Below are positions 35,201-42,366 of a DNA stretch of 64,000 bases, piece by piece. The translations under genes and the position numbers were made by a program. The notes under the pieces are model-generated. The model saw only the letters and a list, made by a program, of their open reading frames with translations. It did not search any database and was not told the DNA's origin. Position 1 is the stretch's first letter. Each line of letters starts with the position of its first letter. This stretch comes from an uncultured Paracoccaceae bacterium. GTDB lineage: Bacteria > Pseudomonadota > Alphaproteobacteria > Rhodobacterales > Rhodobacteraceae. The stretch spans positions 310,001 through 374,000 of the forward strand of contig CATOSB010000008.1 in the NCBI GenBank assembly GCA_951812305.1, read 5' to 3'.

Positions 35201-36736
35201 CCGCTGATCAATGTCAGGACTAAAAACAATAAATGTTGAACCGACCCCACAAGCGGGATTGGGACTTGTCGGTGTTGTTATTGTTGTCACATCCGGCAGC
35301 GGCGGCGCAAAAAGCAAATCGAACGTGCCGTCGGTCAACGCGGCGGTGGCGGTGTTCGTCAATGTAAAGCTCATCGTGACGGTGTCGCCGGGGCTGCCAT
35401 CGGGAATGTCAAAGCTCAGTGTCGGCGGCGTTACCGTGATGTCGGCGACCGTCAGATCCGCAGTCGCCATATTGCCGGTGACCAAATCTCCACCAATTGT
35501 GCCGGTCACCGCGCTGGTCGTGTTGGTGTGATCCCCAGCCGGGGCGCCGCCGGGCACATCAAGTGTGACGCGAATGGTGCAGCTGCCCTCCGGAGTGATT
35601 GTTCCGCCCGAAAGGCCCAGCAATCCGGTACCGACGCCGGTGACCGAGCCGCCACAATCATTTGAGACCAGACTTTCAAACTCCAACCCGGACACAACCG
35701 CATCCAGATCATCAGTGAAAGCAACGCCCGTCGCACTGAAGTTGCGGTTAAGATTGCTGATTACAAATTGAAGATCGATTTCGTCGCCGGGTACTACGGG
35801 GTTGGTGATGAAGGATTTGGCGATGTTCAGTTCTTCGACATCCACCTGCAGCGTCGTCGAAGCACCACCCGCACTGTTGAAATCCGCCAGCATGTCCGGA
35901 ACCACAAGGTTGAATGTGCCAGCGCCAGTCGACAAAACATCGACGGTGGTTGTGCAGGTGCCGCCCGCCGCAAGCACTTCGAGACCAGGAAGAATTGTGT
36001 TTCCATCAGCGTCCAATTCAATTGTGCTGGTTCCGGGCACGGCCGTCACGGTCGTATCCGGTAAAGTTGCAGAAACACAGGTCGATGCCGCGTTTGATGG
36101 GCTTGCGACCTCCAACCCGGCAGGAAGGGACAATGTAAAGCTCAGATTGCCGACACGCGATGCGTTTGCAGTATTGTCTGCCGTGAAGGTCAGCGTGGAT
36201 ATTTCGCCCAGGTCGATCGTCGAAGGCGCCGCCGAGAGCATTAGCCCCGGAAGGGCCGTGGAAACGGTCAGGTCCGAGGCCAACGAGTCGCTTGGCCCGG
36301 CGGAAGACGACAGCGTTACCACCGGGTTTGTGTGCGTCCCAGGTGTTCCGGCGGTGACGTTAACTGTGACAGTGCAGGTGCTGCCTGCCGCGATCTGCCC
36401 GTTCGAAAACGAAACCGTGCCGCCGCCGTCAGGCGCAGTAACGGTCGCGAAGGCCGCACCGCCCATGCCGGAACAATTGGTGAATGCGTTGGCCGGATCT
36501 GCAATGTCGACGTCGCCGGGGACGGTTGGCAAGACATTGGTGAACCCAAGACCGGTGACAGGCGAGCCCGAAAGGGTGTTGTCGATCGTATATGTCAGCG
36601 TGGACTCGCCGCCCGGTCCGATTGTCGTGGGGCTGAACGAAGTGGAAAATACGGGTTGCGCGATTGCCGGACTGGCGGCCAGCGCGAACACCGCAAAAAT
36701 GACCTGCCAAATGATGGATTGAATGAACCTGAGCAT
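32282..36736 (-). CDS. Repeat autotransporter, N-terminal part with signal peptide (first part of a split gene)
   Basis: 1484 residues from the ATG at 36736, with AAGGCGGGG upstream. A long signal peptide (FIQSIIWQVIFAVFALAASPAIAQ) is followed by eleven extracellular repeats that begin like TKEF or SKSF and continue G..TTLTFTITN, with paired Cys in most units; unit nine (VAVTKTDGITSVTAGDTLVYTIVASN) is a DUF11-type domain. The frame ends in SPPPTAAATLVV, exactly where a repeat boundary should read ATLVVTPAPAPGF as continued in the downstream frame. Restored, the protein would be about 2580 residues: a surface adhesin-like autotransporter of unknown ligand. Confidence 0.85.
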   Translation of the reverse strand: MLRFIQSIIWQVIFAVFALAASPAIAQPVFSTSFSPTTIGPGGESTLTYTIDNTLSGSPVTGLGFTNVLPTVPGDVDIADPANAFTNCSGMGGAAFATVTAPDGGGTVSFSNGQIAAGSTCTVTVNVTAGTPGTHTNPVVTLSSSAGPSDSLASDLTVSTALPGLMLSAAPSTIDLGEISTLTFTADNTANASRVGNLSFTLSLPAGLEVASPSNAASTCVSATLPDTTVTAVPGTSTIELDADGNTILPGLEVLAAGGTCTTTVDVLSTGAGTFNLVVPDMLADFNSAGGASTTLQVDVEELNIAKSFITNPVVPGDEIDLQFVISNLNRNFSATGVAFTDDLDAVVSGLEFESLVSNDCGGSVTGVGTGLLGLSGGTITPEGSCTIRVTLDVPGGAPAGDHTNTTSAVTGTIGGDLVTGNMATADLTVADITVTPPTLSFDIPDGSPGDTVTMSFTLTNTATAALTDGTFDLLFAPPLPDVTTITTPTSPNPACGVGSTFIVFSPDIDQRAVRLSGALLAPTGSPGDSCTFTADMNLPGSVSPGLYGFTSSAPAGSIGGATRTGLSASDTMNVGSDLSITFTKVFLGAGVPGGTVDLQFDIARTGDSPDAAAINFTDSLETMLTGTTLASTVSDTCGGGATGTSTISYSGGSLSGATLSCTIVTRLNVPAGATIGSYPNTTSDLSATPSGGVAETFTAASDTLTVTGLNFTKEFLTDPAIAGGNTTLRFTIENLHPTEDATITFFTDNLQQELTGLAATGAPTLNECGGSLSGTTFLTYVGGSVLAGDTCNIEVPLLVPLATADGTYNNLTSFLSANQGGAVTVDPAQDSLTVVSDPILFTKEFTNDPVRQGEAATLVFTITNQSAASATALSFSDDLDAMLTNSTFLSENSNTCASTTTGLGTGAFGSGSFGLGPVSTCEISIEVGTDAAATVGIHLNTTTDISGTVGGGAVPAGVNASDSLAVDSSAGPDFSKSFAPTSGSPGSTTTLNFSIQNNSGGSFAGLRFTDDLDSFLTGATLASASATSCDGAPTISGTGTGLLTVSALDLADTEACTIAAIVNIPATAAAGSYDNISSALEAGGIDLAAGAFASFSVTPTADVAVTKTDGITSVTAGDTLVYTIVASNNGPHDDPSVNITDDFPTGLTCAYTSAAAGGASGNTSAAGNIDDTLSMPNGSSVTYTATCVVDFSFTGTLVNTADISGSLAIDPVSGNNSAQDGDTVVSAPTPLTFTKAFADNPLTQGGVTTLTFTITNPNADVGAGNLSFSDNFPTDMVVASPANESTTCTGGAVSATPGAGSMSFSGGSVGTSANCTVSVNIRALSATALDNSSEPLTSDFPDDTPGADATLNINPAPSPTFRKAFNAAAIVQGDISTLTFTIDNGSNLIEATGLGFTDVFPTGMVVANPAAASTDCTGGVVTATAGTDTVTLAGGTVAAGASCSVDVNVRALADDDLDNLSGALGSSLSDGSPPPTAAATLVV

Positions 36737-36971
36737 GTATATCGGCCCCGCCTTATGGAACAAATTTCCCGGGACTTTGGCCGCGCTGACTTAATAACTG
36801 GTTCAGTTTCGTAGAACTACAAAAAAAACGTAACCTTCGCCCCAACTTACGCGGAATATTACACAACGTAACGGCGGGTACAAAGGCTCCGTTTGGTCGT
36901 GCCGGGAATTCTTGCGGCACCGGGCAAAAATGCGACACCGGCGAACAAATGGTTGATTGCTGCGTCGTTGA

Positions 36972-37523
36972 TTAAATCACGTAGTGGATTGATGTCTCTA
37001 CGGCGTGCAGAAATGACTTTGCCGATGAACTTGCAGACAGCAACAGGAACCGGTCGCTTCCCTCGCGGATGATGAACACACCCAGATGTTCCATTACCGT
37101 CCTGTCGGCCCGGTCAGGCGGGAAGGCCTCTGGATGCAGATCCAGCGGACAAATACGCTCCAAAACATCGCGAACATTTGCGCCCTCGATTGCCAACGCG
37201 GCCCAGGCGTCGGTCTGGTTTGTCGTATAAAACGCCCCCTTCAATGCCGAGTGCACGTCGGGTTCCGCAAGCGCGCTGTCGCTTTCGAAAACCAGCATTG
37301 CCTGATCGGGGGATGTCCGAATGATCCGATGGCTTGGCGTCGCACCGGACATGCCGACATCCGTCAGGGCGAGCTTATAAGCTGACTTCAGCGCCTTTTT
37401 GGCAGTCGTCAGACCGCCAAGCGGAATTGCCAGTGAAACGAGCGCCAGTTCCGGTCGCTCCCAAAGGCGCATGCCATTGAAATCCTGATCGTAACCGGAC
37501 AATGGAGAGATGGGTTCAAGCAC
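36972..37523 (-). CDS. soxG: Sarcosine oxidase gamma subunit
   Basis: A 183-residue protein, last gene of soxB-D-A-G. The GTG at 37523 overlaps the soxA end by eight bases and gives the N-terminus MLEPISPLSGYDQDFNGMRL. It resembles a YgfZ/GcvT-like fold (LALTDVGMSG, ALAIEGANVRDVLERICPLDLHPEAFPP, VFIIREGSDRFLLL). The heterotetrameric enzyme oxidatively demethylates sarcosine to glycine, passing the one-carbon unit to tetrahydrofolate. The gamma subunit is structural. The gap 36764-36971 before the autotransporter holds no gene. Confidence 0.88.
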   Translation of the reverse strand: MLEPISPLSGYDQDFNGMRLWERPELALVSLAIPLGGLTTAKKALKSAYKLALTDVGMSGATPSHRIIRTSPDQAMLVFESDSALAEPDVHSALKGAFYTTNQTDAWAALAIEGANVRDVLERICPLDLHPEAFPPDRADRTVMEHLGVFIIREGSDRFLLLSASSSAKSFLHAVETSIHYVI

Positions 37524-40419
37524 GCTGGCGCACTCCGTCAGTGTCGATGTGATGGGCGGAGGTGACGATAACTTCGGTGTCTTTCCCGCGCACAGGATCA
37601 TAGGCGCGGACAGTTTCGCCGATCCGTTCCTTACCACGTTTCAAAAAGCCCAGCCCGATGTGGTGGCGGAGTTCTGGGGAATACGCAACCGAAGTCATCC
37701 AGCCCTGATCGCTGTCCATGTCGGGCTTTGCATCATCGGCGTTGATGAAATGCGCACCAGCATCAAGTTTCGCTGATTTATCAACGGGATGGAAGCCGAC
37801 GAGGCGCAGATCGTCGCCGCGGTTCATCTCTGGACGTTCGCCGAGTTTGGAACCGATGGAATCTTTCTTCTTTGATACCATCATCGCGAGATTCAGCTGT
37901 TGTGGCGTTGTCTGGCCAGTCAACTCGTTTCCGGCAAAATGGCCTTTTTCAATGCGCATCACGCCAAGCGCCTCGGTGCCGTATGGCGTGACACCGAATT
38001 CCTCTCCGGCCTCCAACAACTTGCGGGCCAAAGCGTCACCGTACCGCGCGGGCACTGCCACCTCATAGGCCAGTTCACCGCTGAACGAGATACGAAACAG
38101 CCGCCCCGGTGTGCCGCCGCAGACAGTGCATTCGGTACAGGCCATGAAAGGGAATCCGTCATTTGACAGGTCGAGATCATCGACGATCTTGCTCAACAAA
38201 TCACGCGACTTCGGTCCGGCGACGGAGAATTGCGCCCAGGCATCGGTGGTCGATATCAGATGCACGTCCATGTCAGGCCACAGGCACTGGCGTGCGAATT
38301 CCATGTTTCGGAACACCAAACCGGCATTGGCGGTGGTAGTCGTCATGACGAAGTGATTTTCGGCCAGTCGCGCGGTCGTGCCATCGTCATAGCAGATACC
38401 ATCCTCGCGCAGCATCAGGCCATAACGCACCTTGCCCAGGGGCAGCTTGGCAAAGCCGTTGGAATAGATTTTGTTCAGAAATTCAGCGGCATCGCGGCCC
38501 TGAACATCAATCTTGCCGAGCGTGGACACATCGCAAAATCCGACTGCGGCGCGGGTCTGACTGGCCTCGCGATCCACGCTGTCGCGCCAACCCTTTTCAC
38601 CCGGTTGCTTGAACCACTGCGCGCGCATCCAGGCGCCGACTTCGACGAAATCGGCCCCGTTTTCTGCCGCCCATTTGTGGCTGGGCGTCAGGCGGGTGGG
38701 GCGGAAATCCTTGCCGCGCGCGCGACCGGCGAATGCGCCAATGGCGACAGGGGAATAGGGCGGGCGGAAAATGGTTGTGCCGGTCTCGGGGATCGACTTG
38801 CCACTGGCTTCGGCCATGATCGCAAGGCCAAGCACATTGGCTGTCTTGCCCTGATCGGTCGCCATGCCAAGTGTTGTGTAGCGTTTCAGGTGCTCAACCG
38901 CGCGGAAGCCTTCCTGATGGCTTTGCTTTACGTCCTTGGTGGTAACGTCGTTCTGAAGATCGACCCAGGCGCGGTGCTTACCTTCGACATGCCAGAACGG
39001 CGTGATGTCGAATTCTTCGTCGCTGGCCTTTGGGGCCGCCTTGCGGGTGGCTTTAAAGCCAAGATCTTTTACCGCGCCATTGCCCTGCGCGCGGCCTTCT
39101 GCAAGCGCGGCGGCGAGTGTCATCGACCCGTTTGCGGCGCCCGCAACCGACATGCCGACCGGCAGGTCGCCCCCGGGCACAAAGGCGGCGATGTCATCGC
39201 GCCAGACCGGGCGCCCACGCTGATGACAGGTCAGGTGGACATTCGGCGACCATCCGCCCGAAACGGCGAGGCAATCTGCCGGAATCGTGCGGCCGTTTTG
39301 ATCCGTGACGCTCCGCAGGCCTTTGCGCCCCCGCGTCATCGTGACGACATCGCCTTTGCGGGCATCAAAGATACCCGTGACCTCAACCTGTTGCGCGCGC
39401 AGCGCGTCAACCGTGCGCAACCCATTGGAATTGTTTGAAAACACGGCAACTTTTTGCCCCGGCGCGACGCCGAAGCGGTTTGCATAGGACCGAACGGCGC
39501 CGGACAGCATGATGCCGGGACGGTCGTTCATTGGAAAAGCGATGGAGCGTTCGGTGGCCCCGGCACAAAGGATCGCGCGTTTGGAATAGATGCGCCACAG
39601 GACCTGTCGGGGTCTGCCGTCGGACTGGGCGAGGTGGTCGGTCTTGCGTTCCAGCGCGCCATAAATGCCGTGATCAAATGCGCCATAGACGGTCGTGCGG
39701 GTCATGGCGCGGACATTGGGCATGGCGTTCAGTTCGGTCCAGGCGGCGGCGGCCCACGTAGCGCCCGGCTGTCCATCGATCTCGTAGAAATCAGAATTCA
39801 AACGCCCGCCGGGCAGAAAATCCTCGTCCGCGATCAGAACCCGCGCGCCTGCACGGGCGGCGGTAAGGGCGGCTGTCAGGCCTGCGGGACCGGCGCCGAT
39901 GACAAGGATGTCGCAATGCAGGAAACCGCGGTCATAAACGTCCGGGTCCGGTTCCATCGACAGGCGGCCAAGACCGGCGGCGGCGCGGATGGTTGGTTCA
40001 TACAGCTTTTCCCAAAACGCTTTCGGCCACATGAAGGTCTTGTAATAAAACCCGGCACTTAAGAAGGGTGAAATCAGGTCGTTCAGCGCCAGAACGTCGA
40101 AATTCAGACTGCCGCGATGGTTCTGGCTGGTGGCGTGAAGGCCGTCATAAAGCTCGGCCATCGTCGCGCGCGTGTTCGGTTCTTGCGCTGCACCACGGCG
40201 AAGCTGGACGAGCGCGTTCGGTTCTTCCGAACCGGCGGTGAAAATGCCACGCGGTCGGTGGTATTTGAACGAGCGCCCGACAAGGCGCTGGCCATTAGCG
40301 AGGAGGGCAGAGGCCAGCGTATCACCCTGAAACCCTTGCATTATTTTTCCGTTGAACGAGAAGTTCAAGGGTCGCGTGCGGTCAATCAGGCCATTGGAAA
40401 GGCGGTTGGGTTGGCTCAT
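37516..40419 (-). CDS. soxA: Sarcosine oxidase alpha subunit
   Basis: A 967-residue protein of normal length. It has an N-terminal 2Fe-2S-like fold domain without the cluster Cys set (FSFNGKIMQGFQGDTLASALLANGQRLVGRSFKYHRPRG), an NAD-binding Rossmann domain (CDILVIGAGPAGLTAALTAARAGARVLIADED), and a C-terminal GcvT-like tetrahydrofolate domain (FCDVSTLGKIDVQGRDAAEFLNKIY; LGVMRIEKGHFAGNELTGQTTPQQL). It forms methylene-tetrahydrofolate from the methyl group released by the beta subunit. It overlaps soxD by four bases. Confidence 0.95.
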   Translation of the reverse strand: MSQPNRLSNGLIDRTRPLNFSFNGKIMQGFQGDTLASALLANGQRLVGRSFKYHRPRGIFTAGSEEPNALVQLRRGAAQEPNTRATMAELYDGLHATSQNHRGSLNFDVLALNDLISPFLSAGFYYKTFMWPKAFWEKLYEPTIRAAAGLGRLSMEPDPDVYDRGFLHCDILVIGAGPAGLTAALTAARAGARVLIADEDFLPGGRLNSDFYEIDGQPGATWAAAAWTELNAMPNVRAMTRTTVYGAFDHGIYGALERKTDHLAQSDGRPRQVLWRIYSKRAILCAGATERSIAFPMNDRPGIMLSGAVRSYANRFGVAPGQKVAVFSNNSNGLRTVDALRAQQVEVTGIFDARKGDVVTMTRGRKGLRSVTDQNGRTIPADCLAVSGGWSPNVHLTCHQRGRPVWRDDIAAFVPGGDLPVGMSVAGAANGSMTLAAALAEGRAQGNGAVKDLGFKATRKAAPKASDEEFDITPFWHVEGKHRAWVDLQNDVTTKDVKQSHQEGFRAVEHLKRYTTLGMATDQGKTANVLGLAIMAEASGKSIPETGTTIFRPPYSPVAIGAFAGRARGKDFRPTRLTPSHKWAAENGADFVEVGAWMRAQWFKQPGEKGWRDSVDREASQTRAAVGFCDVSTLGKIDVQGRDAAEFLNKIYSNGFAKLPLGKVRYGLMLREDGICYDDGTTARLAENHFVMTTTTANAGLVFRNMEFARQCLWPDMDVHLISTTDAWAQFSVAGPKSRDLLSKIVDDLDLSNDGFPFMACTECTVCGGTPGRLFRISFSGELAYEVAVPARYGDALARKLLEAGEEFGVTPYGTEALGVMRIEKGHFAGNELTGQTTPQQLNLAMMVSKKKDSIGSKLGERPEMNRGDDLRLVGFHPVDKSAKLDAGAHFINADDAKPDMDSDQGWMTSVAYSPELRHHIGLGFLKRGKERIGETVRAYDPVRGKDTEVIVTSAHHIDTDGVRQRA

Positions 40420-40694
40420 GATTTTGCGGCCCTCGCGACGTCGCGGGCCAGTTCCACGGTCGTAATTTCGTGGGTCAGCGTGTTGCGCGTGACGACGAGC
40501 CAGGAGCGGTCGCCCTGTTCATGATACCAAAGCTCGCGATGTTCACCGGCCGGATTGTCGCGAAGATATTGAAAATCATGCATTTCTTCGATGCCTGCCG
40601 TCATACCGTCTGGGCGGTTTATGAGCGCGGCGTCACCGAGAACGGTGAATTCAGCGGCATCGCGGGGGCCGAGAAACGGGTGGTTGATGATCAA
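40416..40694 (-). CDS. soxD: Sarcosine oxidase delta subunit, zinc ligands replaced
   Basis: A 92-residue small subunit. The family pattern is clear (PFLGPRDAAEFTVLGDA; EHRELWYHEQGDRSWLVVTRNTLTHEI), but the zinc site is altered. Characterised delta subunits bind zinc with two Cys in an N-terminal CPxC and a His/Cys pair; here the N-terminus reads MIINHPFLGPR, and the position usually Gly-Cys reads GDR. No Cys is present in the whole chain. The fold is probably kept without zinc. It sits between soxB and soxA, 172 bases after soxB. Confidence 0.85.
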   Translation of the reverse strand: MIINHPFLGPRDAAEFTVLGDAALINRPDGMTAGIEEMHDFQYLRDNPAGEHRELWYHEQGDRSWLVVTRNTLTHEITTVELARDVARAAKS

Positions 40695-40718
40695 GTTCCG
40701 GACCCCACTATTGGCTGT

Positions 40719-40836
40719 CGGTATTGCGTCGGTATAACGTCGGTATCGCGTCGGTGCGTCGCGAACAGACGCCAGCCCCGGACCTGATCCGGGGCCTCAT
40801 CGTCGGGCTGGAGGTCCCGGGTCAAGCCCGGGACGG
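40719..40836. repeat. 11-bp tandem repeats and REP-like palindromes between soxB and soxD
   Basis: Three copies of CGGTATNNCGT (40719-40729, 40730-40740, 40741-40751) and a partial fourth unit are followed by two perfect palindromes: CCCCGGACCTGATCCGGGG (from about 40776) and GTCCCGGGTCAAGCCCGGGAC (from about 40814), the reading of both strands being nearly equal. The second type resembles short repeats common in alphaproteobacterial spacers. The set lies inside the sox operon and could trim or stabilise the mRNA between soxB and soxD. Confidence 0.7.
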
Positions 40837-40866
40837 GGCGGGAGGCTATCGAATGCATCTTTCCCT

Positions 40867-42117
40867 TCAGTGCAAATTCGGCTGCGGGCCGACGCCCTTT
40901 TCATCGATCATCGCGCCGGTCAGAAATCGGTCGAGGCGGTAGGCGGCAGCGGTTGGATGGGGCTCGTCTTTGGCAAGCAGGTGGGCGTAACAGAAACCGG
41001 AGGCCGGGGTGGCCTTGAACCCGCCGTAACACCAGCCCGCATTCAGATAGAGGCCGTTAATATCAGTGCGGTCGATGAAGGGTGAGCCATCCATCGACAT
41101 ATCCATCAACCCGCCCCACATCCTGAGCAGTCGGGCACGCCCGATCATCGGCATGATCGCCATGCCGCCCTCGCAGACATCTTCGACCACCGGAAGGTTT
41201 CCGCGCTGGGCATAGGTGTTGTAGCCGTCGATGTCGCCACCGAAGACCAAACCGCCTTTGTCCGACTGGCTGACATAGAAGTGGCCCGCGCCAAAGGTGA
41301 TGACACCGGGCAGTGTGGGTTTCATACCCTCAGAGACGAAAGCTTGCAGAACATGGCTTTCAATCGGCAGGCGCATGTCCGCTAGCGCGGCAACACGCCC
41401 AGATGACCCGGCGGCGCACATGGCGACCTTGCGCGCGCGGATCGGGCCACGGGACGTCTGCACGCCTTTCACCACTCCGGCCTCGATGTCGATGCCGGTG
41501 ACCTCGCAATTCTGGAGGATGTCGACGCCGCGCTTGTCGGCACCGCGCGCATAACCCCAGGCGACGGCGTCGTGGCGCGCGGTGCCACCGCGTTTTTGCA
41601 TCAGCGCGCCCTGGATCGGGAAGCGGGCGTTGTCGAAATCGAGATAGGGGCACAGCGCGCGGATTTCGTCGGGGCCAAGAAGTTCGCTGTCGGCACCCGA
41701 CAGACGCATTGAGTTGGCACGTCGCGCAAAAGCATCGCGCTGACCGTCTGAGTGGATCAGGTTCACGATTGAACGCTGGCTGACCATCGCATTGTAGTTG
41801 AAATCCTGCTCCAGATCCTCCCACAGCTTCATCGACAGTTCATAAAATGGCTGATTTCCCGGGAGCAGATAGTTGGAGCGGATGATGGTGGTGTTGCGCC
41901 CGATATTGCCCGACCCGAGCCAGCCTTTTTCCAGAACGGCCACATTGGTCAGCCCGAATTCCTTGGCCAGGTAATAAGCCGTCGCCAACCCGTGCCCGCC
42001 GCCGCCTATGATGACGATGTCGTATTCCGCTTTTGGCTCTGGCTCGCGCCAGACCGGCTTCCAGCCCTTGTTGCCGGTCAGGCCCTGCCAGAAAACCTGT
42101 AACGCGTTGTAGCCCAT
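40867..42117 (-). CDS. soxB: Sarcosine oxidase beta subunit
   Basis: A 416-residue flavoprotein that holds FAD, covalent FMN and the sarcosine oxidation site. The FAD motif is YDIVIIGGGGHGLATAYYLAKEFG; further on come VAVLEKGWLGSGNIGRNTTIIRSNY, FGGDIDGYNTYAQRGNLP and the C-terminal WCYGGFKATPASGFCYAHLLAKDEPH. I chose the ATG at 42117. The frame stays open upstream to a TAG near 42211 and encodes a protein-like stretch (SFLAKYPRGTDASFYPTEWGDPQ) without ATG, GTG or TTG, so the true start is not settled. It is first in the sox operon and divergent from iolC. Confidence 0.92.
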   Translation of the reverse strand: MGYNALQVFWQGLTGNKGWKPVWREPEPKAEYDIVIIGGGGHGLATAYYLAKEFGLTNVAVLEKGWLGSGNIGRNTTIIRSNYLLPGNQPFYELSMKLWEDLEQDFNYNAMVSQRSIVNLIHSDGQRDAFARRANSMRLSGADSELLGPDEIRALCPYLDFDNARFPIQGALMQKRGGTARHDAVAWGYARGADKRGVDILQNCEVTGIDIEAGVVKGVQTSRGPIRARKVAMCAAGSSGRVAALADMRLPIESHVLQAFVSEGMKPTLPGVITFGAGHFYVSQSDKGGLVFGGDIDGYNTYAQRGNLPVVEDVCEGGMAIMPMIGRARLLRMWGGLMDMSMDGSPFIDRTDINGLYLNAGWCYGGFKATPASGFCYAHLLAKDEPHPTAAAYRLDRFLTGAMIDEKGVGPQPNLH

Positions 42118-42173
42118 TTGAGGATCGCCCCATTCCGTCGGATAAAAACTGGCGTCGGTACCGCGCGGATACT

Positions 42174-42209
42174 TTGCCAGAAACGACGGATTTTCGCCCG
42201 TTCTGGCAA
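42174..42209. promoter_or_regulatory. Perfect 9-bp inverted repeat in the soxB-iolC divergent region
   Basis: TTGCCAGAA (42174-42182) and TTCTGGCAA (42201-42209) are separated by 18 bases in the 249-bp space between the divergent soxB and iolC genes. It could be a bipartite operator or, if transcribed, a hairpin. It also lies inside the possible upstream extension of soxB. No riboswitch was recognised in this gap, and no other feature is seen from 42210 to 42366. Confidence 0.4.
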
Positions 42210-42366
42210 TCTAAGCAGGCGGCTGACAATCACAAGCATTTCGCTTGTACGCCTATCAGGGGATCACGTCTGATAGATTGGGTGGCCGGCGGCTTGAATG
42301 CTCGGTAGTTCGCCGATTAAACCTCAGGAAATTCGGGCTGAACAACCGTTCGGGGGACAAAGAGCA

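Noticed and set aside
29500..36500. Regular repeats that might suggest a CRISPR array
   Set aside because: Period is about 400 bases and follows protein domains, not short repeats with unique spacers; no cas gene is present.
30571..36722. Many plus-strand ORFs opposite the autotransporter gene
   Set aside because: They mirror the repeated domains and have Val/Ser/Pro-rich low-complexity sequence; the minus strand has signal peptide, repeats and barrel.
40719..40762. 11-bp tandem repeats as replication-origin iterons
   Set aside because: Only three full units, no replication gene nearby, and the site lies inside the sox operon.
42118..42366. Glycine or folate riboswitch before soxB
   Set aside because: I could not match the gap to either known consensus; only a simple inverted repeat is visible.
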